Positions 1 to 6,030 of a stretch of 12,788 nucleotides of DNA are shown here, piece by piece; the first letter of the stretch is position 1, and every line of letters begins with the position of its first letter. Under the pieces are notes generated by a model. The model made no database searches. It saw only the letters and a program-made list of their open reading frames with translations, and was not told the origin of the DNA. The DNA is taken from contig JAISNF010000096.1 in assembly GCA_031276415.1 (NCBI GenBank), forward strand, positions 1-12,788. The letters run 5' to 3'. Both the position numbers and the translations under genes were made by a program. The stretch comes from Planctomycetaceae bacterium (lineage in GTDB: Bacteria; Planctomycetota; Planctomycetia; Pirellulales; Thermoguttaceae).

Positions 1-44
1 TTATATTATTTACAATGCGAAACACGATATTTGCAAAAGTCTGA

Positions 45-1031
45 CTATAAAACTTGTTCTTCACTGTTTTCCGGTGTTTCGGGAATTTCAATAGTTACGG
101 GAATTGGCACTACGAGAGAGTACACAATTGTTGAAATTGTTGTACTGTTATCATCAGACCATGAAAAAATAGATTGACCCAATGATTGTTTCCTAATAGC
201 AACAGTAATTCGTATCGCCGTCGGCAACATCCGGCGTTCGTCCATGTCCCAATATTCAACCCAATCACCAGTTGAACCTTCCTGACCGGCAGTCGGATCA
301 AAATAGGCAAACTCAATCCATTCAACCTCCGGTGCTAATGGTTCATCATATTGTTCATATTCCGTTTCAAGCCCCTCATTGACGGCATATTGTGTTACAA
401 ACCGGTCAAGTTGACGCCGGAAAAGACCATAACGAACCGCCGACGGATCAAGCGAACGCCCCAACGAACCAATCAGTTGATCCGGTTGGTACCGCGGATC
501 ATCAAATCCGGTCATTTGTCCCGTTTCACTGCCAAGATAATAAAGAATAGTCTTCGAAGGACTTAAACGATCCGCCATACCAAAACTTCGCGTTTGCCGT
601 GAACCATACATTTCACCACGCGGCAAAAGCGTCGTGTCAATCTGAATCCATTCGGTGTCGCCGTAAATTCCCGGCATAATTCCATAAATTTCCGTAACTT
701 CCGGCTGTTCCGTTAATTCCGAACCGGTGTTAGCAGTTGATAAACCGCCTAGATCAGATACACCTAAATCCGCAGAAAAACCAAAAAGCGATGTAAGAGA
801 TTCCGTATCAACTTCGAGTTGCTCTTCCCGAACCGCCACAATTACAGAACGAATATCCCGCGAAATCTTTTCCAGTACAGCACGCGCAAGTTGTGATTCT
901 TCAACTTCCATCCGATTCGTCATCATTTGCCGAAGATAAAGATCAATCGCCATCGTAACGAACATCAAAATGACCGTCATCAAAACAAGCGAAATCAAAA
1001 CCTCAAACAATGTGTATGCTGCACGAAACAT
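45..1031 (-). CDS. Type II secretion GspJ-like pseudopilin (prepilin-type N-terminal cleavage/methylation domain protein)
   Basis: The N-terminus is a short prepilin leader followed by the conserved segment YTLFEVLIS and a continuous hydrophobic helix to about residue 30. Cleavage would fall after Ala5, giving Tyr as +1 and the conserved Glu at +5. The rest is an exported, acidic, mostly soluble domain; the Trp/Tyr-rich stretch ending in LPTAIRITVAIR (about residues 255-282) resembles the C-terminal part of GspJ minor pseudopilins. Family knowledge: such proteins are processed by prepilin peptidase and assemble at the tip of a type II secretion pseudopilus or related fibre. At 328 residues it is longer than classical GspJ (about 200). 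The leader has Ala rather than the usual Gly at -1, and Tyr instead of Phe at +1. The ATG is preceded two codons upstream by an in-frame TAG, so no longer start is possible; only a weak GGAA lies upstream. Other pseudopilin genes may lie beyond the left edge. GspJ assignment is likely; membership of the minor-pseudopilin class is firm. Confidence 0.8.
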   Translation of the reverse strand: MFRAAYTLFEVLISLVLMTVILMFVTMAIDLYLRQMMTNRMEVEESQLARAVLEKISRDIRSVIVAVREEQLEVDTESLTSLFGFSADLGVSDLGGLSTANTGSELTEQPEVTEIYGIMPGIYGDTEWIQIDTTLLPRGEMYGSRQTRSFGMADRLSPSKTILYYLGSETGQMTGFDDPRYQPDQLIGSLGRSLDPSAVRYGLFRRQLDRFVTQYAVNEGLETEYEQYDEPLAPEVEWIEFAYFDPTAGQEGSTGDWVEYWDMDERRMLPTAIRITVAIRKQSLGQSIFSWSDDNSTTISTIVYSLVVPIPVTIEIPETPENSEEQVL

Positions 1032-1258
1032 AAACTAAATTTCCGAAACAATTTTCGTTTTTTGGGAAATACGAAATAACTAAATTGTCCACAAAAATTG
1101 TCCGATTAGGGACTGTGCGCAAATAAAGTATCAAAAAAATATTTTATAATATTGTTTCTAATTTGTGGTGGAATTTTCTGAATAACCGACAAGGGAACAT
1201 GTCGTTGAAATATTATGTAACATCAAGAACAGATCAATTGTTGCGATTTTTAATGTTG
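1032..1258. other. Intergenic region between the pseudopilin and thuA-like genes
   Basis: A spacer of 227 bp with no credible gene and no GC-rich hairpin plus T-run that would mark a terminator for the thuA-like gene. It holds a sequence at 1110-1126 matching the core of the terminal repeats of the 3815-4178 element (see separate entry). I could not find a convincing -35/-10 pair for the pseudopilin gene. Confidence 0.4.
1106..1126 (+). repeat. Solo end resembling the terminal repeat of the 3815-4178 element
   Basis: TTAG followed by GGACTGTGCGCAAATAA. The 12 bases GTGCGCAAATAA (1115-1126) are identical to 3821-3832 inside the left terminal repeat of the 3815-4178 element, and both copies begin with GG five to six bases earlier. 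No matching inverted partner is visible before the thuA-like gene, so it is at most a remnant or solo end. A chance match or a shared protein-binding site remains possible. Confidence 0.35.
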
Positions 1259-2149
1259 TTACTTTTTATAATCTTCACAGTTTGGAGTAACTTGATTGAT
1301 ATTCGGTGTCAGATCAAGATCAAAATGCCCCAAAGACCATTCGATAAACTCACCGATTTTTCGCACGTTTTCCGGGTGTTTCCAAAACGGAATAGCATGA
1401 CCGTAAGCGGAATAGGCAACTCTTCCTTTTCCTTCCATTCGTACCCAACTGGAAGGAAAAGGAGACCGCTTATAACAATCGCCTTCGAGCGCAGTCAACT
1501 GCTGAACAAGAACAACATGCATATCTTTATTGAAGTCTTTCATTGCATACCATTCCTCAAAATCGGTAATGTTTTTGCCGGTTTCTTTGAGCCAAGGAAG
1601 TTGAACCGGATCAACAGCCTTTACTGTTCCGAATTGCATTGGTCCATGCGAAATAAAACGTGCACCAATTAATTTTGTGTAAAGGTCTTCATTGTTTTCG
1701 TCCAGTAAACCGCTATAAGTGTCTGTTGCGGAATGAATTCCGACAAATCCTTTTCCTGACCGAACAGCATCAAGAAATTTTAGGAAACCTTCTTTGGTCA
1801 TCGCATGGGATGATTCCGGTTCATCTTTTTTATCCGCAAGCAAATTGCTACAGGAATAGAAAACAAAAGCGTCATATTGATCAATATTGCCGTTGAAAAT
1901 CCGTCCGTCATGAGTTTCCGTCAATACGACAGGAATTTTTTTGTCGGCAAAATAAGCACGCAATGCGTTACCGAAAATTGTTGTTTTTCCGTCGGGAAGC
2001 AACACTGTCGGTTCGTGTTCCCATGCGGAAGAACGCGAATAGCAAAGAATTTTTGTTGTTTTTTCGTCTTGCGCACATAATACGGATACTGAAAAAACAG
2101 TTAATGTTACCAAAAACAAACAGAGAATTGTTAAATATTTTTGGGTCAT
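1259..2149 (-). CDS. Exported ThuA-domain protein (trehalose-utilisation-like, class I glutamine amidotransferase-like fold)
   Basis: A 296-residue protein with a hydrophobic signal peptide (about residues 4-26, probable signal peptidase I cleavage near Ala26) followed by a ThuA-type domain: the opening strand KILCYSR at about 33-39, a QYDAFVFYS segment near 91-99 and the diagnostic GIHSATDTY at 137-145. ThuA domains are related to class I glutamine amidotransferases; in planctomycetes and Bacteroidota, exported versions are common in polysaccharide and glycoside degradation loci, though the reaction is mostly unproven. The start is fixed by a strong Shine-Dalgarno sequence (TAAGGAGA, 2158-2165) eight bases upstream. 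It lies 100 bp downstream of the Gfo/Idh/MocA gene on the same strand, with no terminator between, so they are probably co-transcribed. This pairing is common: ThuA and Gfo/Idh proteins are often neighbours in 3-keto-glycoside metabolism, which is an inference here. Confidence 0.88.
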   Translation of the reverse strand: MTQKYLTILCLFLVTLTVFSVSVLCAQDEKTTKILCYSRSSAWEHEPTVLLPDGKTTIFGNALRAYFADKKIPVVLTETHDGRIFNGNIDQYDAFVFYSCSNLLADKKDEPESSHAMTKEGFLKFLDAVRSGKGFVGIHSATDTYSGLLDENNEDLYTKLIGARFISHGPMQFGTVKAVDPVQLPWLKETGKNITDFEEWYAMKDFNKDMHVVLVQQLTALEGDCYKRSPFPSSWVRMEGKGRVAYSAYGHAIPFWKHPENVRKIGEFIEWSLGHFDLDLTPNINQVTPNCEDYKK

Positions 2150-2249
2150 TGTTAATTTCTCCTTAGTTGATTAAAGTGTTAAAAATAGGTAAATGTTAAA
2201 AATTGTCAAAAACACGAAAATGTAACCACGTATTTTCTTTGTTATTTTT

Positions 2250-3746
2250 TCATACGTTTGGAATTTCATATCCTTTCCGTTGTTCGCGGGCAAGGAAAGT
2301 CATTGATTCAGTATCGCCGGTTTTTTCTGTTTTTGGATCCCATTCAATTTCACGTCCAAGACGTGCGGCAATAACAGCGAGATGACAAACATTCGTTACT
2401 TGAACCGTTGTGAATACATCGGAAACCGGCAAACCGCCTTCCCGAATACAACGTATAAAATTCTTTTTGTGACCGTTTTCGTTCCACCCAAAGTCTTCAA
2501 AAGGCTTGCCTTTGTATAATTGTACAAAATCTTCTTCGGGAAAGAGTTTTTGTATTTCCGGCAATTCGGAATATGGTTTGGAACGACCATTGGCTTGATA
2601 TCCGCCGCCAATTTCTTCGTAAGGTTTTCCTTTAATACGAGAACGATTTACGTGAATTCGTCCTTTTGTTCCTTCAACAAGAATACCGTTACCATCTGGT
2701 GTGTTGTGACGTGCTTCTATCACAACGCCGTTTGGAAAATGACATTCCACGTGAAATTCTGTTGCAATATTATAAGCGTTGTCGATGGTCGGGTAACCGT
2801 TTTTGAATGGAACCGGATGTTTAACATGAATTGGTTTGATTTTTGTTGGACCTTGATTGGGACCGACTTGATCAATCATCCACATCGCAATATCAAAATG
2901 ATGTGCCCCCCAATTGCTGAATTGACCGCCTCCATATTCGTACCAATAACGAAAATTAAAATGTCCTCTGCTGAAATTGGGACATTTTATCGAGGCTCTC
3001 CAATCATCAGCAAGTTCTTTCGTTGCAAGATAATCTTTTAGGGGCGTTTGTCCAAGCCATGTTTCATAATCGAATGTTTCCGGTACTTCGGCTTTGGGAA
3101 TCGTACCGCTAAATTTAAATTCACCGGCTTCGAGATCACAAATAATTCGTTTTACGTTACCGAGTAATCCTTTTCTGACCATGAGAAGTGCAATCAAAAA
3201 TTGATCACGGAAACTTCTTTGTTGCGTACCAACTTGAAAAACCTGCTGATTATATTTCTTGCAAGCCGCACGAATTTTCTGACATTCTTCAATTGTGAGC
3301 GTCAATGGTTTTTGGCAATAAACATGTTTACCGGCTTGCAAGGCTTCTATCGCAATTTTCGTATGCCAATGATCTGGGGTACAAATGGAAACAATATCAA
3401 TGTCTTTCCGATCAAGAATTTTACGGTAATCCTTATATGTATCAATTTTGATTCTGTTTCCGCCGGAGTCTTTCGCTCCTATGTTCGGATTATTTTGTAT
3501 CCATTGAAGATGCGACGAATCAATATCGCAAGCAGCAACAATATCAACAAATTTATCGAATTGCGGTACGTCAAAGGTGCGTGCAATATCGCCTGTCCCG
3601 ATTTGGGCTAACCGTAATCGATTACCGATAGATTCCGCGTGAACCAGTTGCGCACTGGAAAAAAAATACGGTGTTAGAGCGATTGTTGTTACCGCTGTTG
3701 TCGATTCCTGCAAAAATCGTCGGCGGTTAATGTTTTTTTGTGTCAT
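2250..3746 (-). CDS. Tat-exported Gfo/Idh/MocA family oxidoreductase
   Basis: A 498-residue NAD(P)-dependent sugar dehydrogenase-like protein. The N-terminus carries a twin-arginine signal (RRRFLQE, residues 8-14, then a hydrophobic stretch ending near VHAE), so it is probably exported folded. The Rossmann motif is QIGTGDIA (48-55); then come CTPDHWH (122-128), the KHVYCQKP segment (140-147, Lys146 the family's catalytic/cofactor lysine) and the NWGAHHFDIAMW segment (278-289), whose His/Asp residues correspond to the active-site region. It is longer than the cytosolic family (about 350) because of the signal and the planctomycete-type C-terminal extension. The start is supported by GGAGA at 3753-3757, six bases before the ATG. 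The probable promoter (3897-3925) lies inside the 3815-4178 element. The thuA-like gene follows 100 bp downstream. Substrate is unknown; oxidation or isomerisation of a sugar or inositol is the expected chemistry. Confidence 0.92.
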   Translation of the reverse strand: MTQKNINRRRFLQESTTAVTTIALTPYFFSSAQLVHAESIGNRLRLAQIGTGDIARTFDVPQFDKFVDIVAACDIDSSHLQWIQNNPNIGAKDSGGNRIKIDTYKDYRKILDRKDIDIVSICTPDHWHTKIAIEALQAGKHVYCQKPLTLTIEECQKIRAACKKYNQQVFQVGTQQRSFRDQFLIALLMVRKGLLGNVKRIICDLEAGEFKFSGTIPKAEVPETFDYETWLGQTPLKDYLATKELADDWRASIKCPNFSRGHFNFRYWYEYGGGQFSNWGAHHFDIAMWMIDQVGPNQGPTKIKPIHVKHPVPFKNGYPTIDNAYNIATEFHVECHFPNGVVIEARHNTPDGNGILVEGTKGRIHVNRSRIKGKPYEEIGGGYQANGRSKPYSELPEIQKLFPEEDFVQLYKGKPFEDFGWNENGHKKNFIRCIREGGLPVSDVFTTVQVTNVCHLAVIAARLGREIEWDPKTEKTGDTESMTFLAREQRKGYEIPNV

Positions 3747-3814
3747 ATAATTTCTCCAAAGGAAATTTTGTAATTATTGAGAGGATTGTTTCATAAATAA
3801 ACGATTTATGTTAT

Positions 3815-3840
3815 GGCAACGTGCGCAAATAATATTACCT
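3815..3840 (+). repeat. Left terminal inverted repeat of the 3815-4178 element
   Basis: Reads GGCAACGTGCGCAAATAA followed by TATTACCT; the outer GGCAA can pair with the inner TTACC (one G-U pair), so the repeat itself is weakly palindromic in RNA. It sits about 70-95 bases upstream of the Gfo/Idh start codon and inside the 5' untranslated region predicted from the promoter at 3897-3925. Confidence 0.55.
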
Positions 3841-3896
3841 ATTTTTGTTGTTTGGTTTTTCCATCCGAGATGAAAAGTTTTTGATTTGATTTTAGT

Positions 3897-3925
3897 ATTA
3901 TACAAATTCACGATTTAAAGTACAA
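3897..3925 (-). promoter_or_regulatory. Sigma-70-like promoter for the Gfo/Idh-ThuA operon
   Basis: On the minus strand TTGTAC (3920-3925), 17 bp, then TATAAT (3897-3902), with TG two bases before the -10. The -10 is a perfect consensus and the spacing optimal. Transcription would start near 3890 and leave about 145 bases of untranslated leader before the Gfo/Idh ATG at 3746, crossing the left terminal repeat of the MITE-like element. It is the best minus-strand promoter I found. Confidence 0.6.
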
Positions 3926-4044
3926 TACGAACCATTTAAAATAATTTTATTAGCAACCGTGTCGGATAATATTGCGATCAATTGATTGGATTTCGGTGTT
4001 ACCTGTTACGTTTGGAATATTCATCGAAAAATTCCTGAATACTC

Positions 4045-4068
4045 TTGTATTTCTCTTTTGTATTTCTC
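4045..4068. repeat. Short tandem repeat, 13-bp period, inside the MITE-like element
   Basis: TTGTATTTCTC occurs at 4045-4055 and again at 4058-4068. The second copy overlaps a 17-bp sequence (4062-4078) that is found again at 5862-5878. A similar short duplication, TGATCATAGA/TAATCATAGA, lies at 4091-4110. No function can be assigned. Confidence 0.5.
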
Positions 4069-4078
4069 CGAAATTATT
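4062..4078 (+). repeat. 17-bp dispersed repeat, copy 1
   Basis: ATTTCTCCGAAATTATT is identical to 5862-5878. On the minus strand it contains GGAGAAAT, the same core as the ribosome-binding regions of the Gfo/Idh and ThuA genes, but no start codon or reading frame follows here. Confidence 0.5.
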
Positions 4079-4153
4079 GTTATTATATTGTGATCATAGA
4101 TAATCATAGAGAAATTGTACTAATTCTTCGGATTAAAGCACAATATCACTTGT

Positions 4154-4178
4154 AGGCAAGTTATTAGCGCACGATGCC
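4154..4178 (-). repeat. Right terminal inverted repeat of the 3815-4178 element
   Basis: On the minus strand it reads GGCATCGTGCGCTAATAA followed by CTTGCCT, mirroring the left end with two substitutions in the first 18 bases. AGGCA and TGCCT at its borders are themselves complementary. It lies 35 bp beyond the stop codon of the hydrolase gene. Confidence 0.55.
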
Positions 4179-4213
4179 TTATATTTTAAAATATTCACAA
4201 TATTACATTTATT

Positions 4214-5575
4214 CTAAAACCGCCAGACTTGAGTGGTTAGGGAAAACGGCAATCCGTAATATTTTGATTCAATTTCGACATAAAACGCAATATGTCCCGC
4301 AGCAGGTTTGGCAATAATAATTGTTTCTGATAAATCATTGCTGACGGATTTTGAAGTCCATTTTGCTTGGCGGAAATCTTTTGTTTCTGAGACGGCAGAC
4401 CAAATTTTGATTCGATAATCCGGTATTTCCGTTTTAAGAGTTACAGTATATTGGGAATCCTGTTCTTGAAGTTCCCAATCCATTTGAGGCCATTCTTCGC
4501 CGTTAGCGGCATAACGTGCAAATACGGCAATCGTCATAATCGCTTTGGGCAACTGATGATCAAGACCATGCCCGGCATTCGGAAGCGTCGACAGATATTT
4601 TACACCGATAATATCGTCCCAATAATGTTTCGTGGCATCAACCGTCCAATAAGGATCATTGGTTGCGTGAACCAAAAGTTTCGGTAACGTCAATTCATCA
4701 AGATACGAATGAGGATCAATTATTTTCCAAAGTCGTTGTTTAAACTCTGAAAAATCGTTATCGTCTTTTCGGATAAGATTACGTTCCGTATAATCTTTGA
4801 TGCTGGGAGTGAAATCGCCCCATGTTTCGATTTGATATTCCATTTGTTTACGAATATTCAGATTATTAATCACAATCGGAGCAATCGCAATAATTCGCTG
4901 GTCTTTTGAAACGGCGGCGAGCCAAGTCGTCCAGCCGCGTTTTGACGCTCCTGTTACGATAAATCCTTTGATATTTAATTGTTGTTCCTGTTTGAGGGCT
5001 TGTTGCATTGCGTCCAGCGCACGGATCGCACTCTTTGCCATTGGAAAAAGCAGAAGCCAAGTGGTATCCTGTGTTTCCAATGTTTTGAGCAATGTTTCGC
5101 CAACCAGAGCGTCTTCGGAAAAATTACCAAGCAGCGGCTGATTGGGAACTTGAAACAGTGTTCCCAACGGCATTCCGCAGGCTTCCGCCATTGATCGGGC
5201 GAGCAATTTGTCTTTTTCGTTTGGTTTATTACCAATCCGTTTACCGGTAATGTACAAAGCGGCATGATCGGAATAATCCAATTTATTGGGAATGACGATG
5301 AACAAATAATGTTTCCAGGGAATGTCATGCCAAATTTGAGAAGTCATTTCGAGAAGGTAAGATTTTTCGTTATGATTTTCGGTTTTTTCAACGATTTCCC
5401 ATCGGAAAGAATGATCCGGTTTTGCCAAATAGTTTTCAAGATCAGACGATATGTTGGCGATTTGCGGCGAAATTGTTTTGGAAGAAACCGGAGTTTCGGC
5501 ACCGGACACGCCTGCAAATAAAATAAAACAAACACTTAAAAAAACTAAAGTGATTTTGTTAAATAAATTTTTCAT
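4214..5575 (-). CDS. Exported PhoPQ-activated pathogenicity-related (PhoPQ_related) alpha/beta-hydrolase
   Basis: A 453-residue protein starting at an ATG with an excellent Shine-Dalgarno sequence (AAGGAGT, 5584-5590) eight bases upstream; the possible TTG at 5591-5593, six codons earlier, overlaps that site and is rejected. Residues 1-26 form a signal peptide (MKNLFNK, hydrophobic core, cleavage near SGA/ET). The body matches the PhoPQ_related family: GASKRGWTTWL (209-219) with probable nucleophile Ser211 in a G-x-S elbow, NDPYWTVDATKHYW (306-319) with Asp307 as the acid, and LPNAGHGLDH (331-340) with His336 as the base, an alpha/beta-hydrolase triad. Family knowledge: named after a Salmonella PhoP/PhoQ-linked gene and the Dictyostelium AprA protein, widespread in planctomycetes, with no firmly known substrate. 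It is flanked by the MITE-like element downstream and a 455-bp divergent region upstream. Catalytic residues are assigned from motifs only. Confidence 0.9.
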   Translation of the reverse strand: MKNLFNKITLVFLSVCFILFAGVSGAETPVSSKTISPQIANISSDLENYLAKPDHSFRWEIVEKTENHNEKSYLLEMTSQIWHDIPWKHYLFIVIPNKLDYSDHAALYITGKRIGNKPNEKDKLLARSMAEACGMPLGTLFQVPNQPLLGNFSEDALVGETLLKTLETQDTTWLLLFPMAKSAIRALDAMQQALKQEQQLNIKGFIVTGASKRGWTTWLAAVSKDQRIIAIAPIVINNLNIRKQMEYQIETWGDFTPSIKDYTERNLIRKDDNDFSEFKQRLWKIIDPHSYLDELTLPKLLVHATNDPYWTVDATKHYWDDIIGVKYLSTLPNAGHGLDHQLPKAIMTIAVFARYAANGEEWPQMDWELQEQDSQYTVTLKTEIPDYRIKIWSAVSETKDFRQAKWTSKSVSNDLSETIIIAKPAAGHIAFYVEIESKYYGLPFSLTTQVWRF

Positions 5576-5583
5576 CTTTACGA

Positions 5584-5590
5584 ACTCCTT
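5584..5590 (-). promoter_or_regulatory. Shine-Dalgarno site that decides the hydrolase start
   Basis: AAGGAGT on the minus strand, eight bases before the ATG at 5573-5575. It excludes the in-frame TTG at 5591-5593 as start. Confidence 0.8.
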
Positions 5591-5685
5591 CAATATTTAA
5601 TGGATGTTTAATGAGTGTTTTGGTATTTTAAACAGAAAAAATACCGGCATTTCTGATGATGTAACTCAAACGATACAATGATATT

Positions 5686-5730
5686 ACGTCGATATAACGT
5701 CGATATAACGTTGGTATTTACGTCAACACA
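5686..5730. promoter_or_regulatory. Helically phased ACGT repeat array, possible operator of the hydrolase gene
   Basis: ACGTCGATATA is repeated exactly at 5686-5696 and 5697-5707, followed by the diverged ACGTTGGTATTT at 5708-5719 and ACGTCAACACA from 5720. ACGT therefore recurs at 5686, 5697, 5708 and 5720, about one helical turn apart. On the minus strand TTGTGT (5726-5731), 18 bp, TATATC (5702-5707) could be a weak promoter whose -10 lies in the second repeat, 127-156 bp before the hydrolase start. Repeats on one face of the helix suggest cooperative regulator binding; slippage duplication is the simpler alternative. Confidence 0.45.
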
Positions 5731-5861
5731 AATTGCTGCAAATCAAGTTTAACCGTTGCAATATTTTTGTGTACCGAATTTGTACTTTCAATCACACCGC
5801 AACAATCATACCACAAGTCAACGAATATGAACAGTATGATTATAGCGTGATTAAAATATCA

Positions 5862-5878
5862 ATTTCTCCGAAATTATT
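5862..5878 (+). repeat. 17-bp dispersed repeat, copy 2
   Basis: Identical to 4062-4078 (ATTTCTCCGAAATTATT). The flanks differ after one or two bases. It lies 18 bp before the -35 of the PIG-L promoter. Confidence 0.5.
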
Positions 5879-5895
5879 TTTGGTGTTTTCGGTGA

Positions 5896-5924
5896 TTGCC
5901 AAACACTTATAAGTTAGATACAAT
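5896..5924 (+). promoter_or_regulatory. Sigma-70-like promoter of the PIG-L gene
   Basis: TTGCCA (5896-5901), 17 bp, TACAAT (5919-5924): four of six -35 and five of six -10 consensus bases at optimal spacing. A start near 5931 would give a leader of about 100 bases. Confidence 0.55.
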
Positions 5925-5938
5925 AAGCCGGTTCTTTG

Positions 5939-5981
5939 TTACATGGAAATTTAATTATGTGAATTATTTACGTGGAAATTT
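5939..5981 (+). repeat. Pair of 14-bp direct repeats in the PIG-L leader
   Basis: TTACATGGAAATTT (5939-5952) and TTACGTGGAAATTT (5968-5981), one mismatch, 29 bases apart start to start. Downstream of the proposed transcription start, so they could be a regulator or RNA-binding site in the untranslated leader. Confidence 0.45.
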
Positions 5982-6030
5982 GTGACGTTTCGGTCTAGGT
6001 TTTGAATTTTTTTGAGATTTTTTTAAGATT

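Larger units (their letters stand above)
3815..4178. mobile_element. MITE-like element with 25/26-bp terminal inverted repeats
   Basis: The left end (3815-3840) begins GGCAACGTGCGCAAATAA; the right end (4154-4178), read on the minus strand, begins GGCATCGTGCGCTAATAA. The first 18 bases match at 16 positions, and with one gap the match continues through ...ACCT/GCCT to 21 of 26. TTAT immediately flanks both ends (3811-3814 and 4179-4182), a possible 4-bp target duplication. The interior (about 310 bp) is A+T-rich and has no transposase or other credible gene, so it would be a non-autonomous element. The GG...GTGCG start resembles, from memory, IS5-type ends, which also duplicate 4 bp; this was not checked by search. 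The element fills most of the 467-bp spacer between the hydrolase stop and the Gfo/Idh start, and carries a promoter facing the Gfo/Idh gene. Alternative: a pair of inverted operator sites. Confidence 0.55.
5576..6030. other. Divergent intergenic region between the hydrolase and PIG-L genes
   Basis: A 455-bp A+T-rich spacer with no credible gene. It holds the hydrolase ribosome-binding site, a helically spaced ACGT repeat array (5686-5730), one copy of a 17-bp dispersed repeat (5862-5878), a probable promoter for the PIG-L gene (5896-5924) and a pair of 14-bp direct repeats in that gene's leader (5939-5952, 5968-5981). Confidence 0.6.

Noticed and set aside
1163..1672. Plus-strand frame of 169 codons
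   Set aside because: It overlaps the well-supported ThuA-domain gene on the other strand, shows no family resemblance and has no ribosome-binding site.
2520..3041. Plus-strand frame of 173 codons opposite the Gfo/Idh/MocA gene
   Set aside because: Shadow of the real gene; composition rich in Phe/Ile/Asn/Cys typical of antisense frames.
4179..4200. ATATTTTAAAATAT palindrome and AATATT-CAC-AATATT beyond the hydrolase stop as a terminator
   Set aside because: Pure A/T pairing is unstable and expected by chance in this composition.
5591..5593. Upstream TTG start for the hydrolase gene
   Set aside because: It overlaps the strong Shine-Dalgarno site of the ATG at 5573-5575.
5653..5659. CTGATGA as a hammerhead ribozyme core
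   Set aside because: No following stem II, GAAA or stem III can be built around it.
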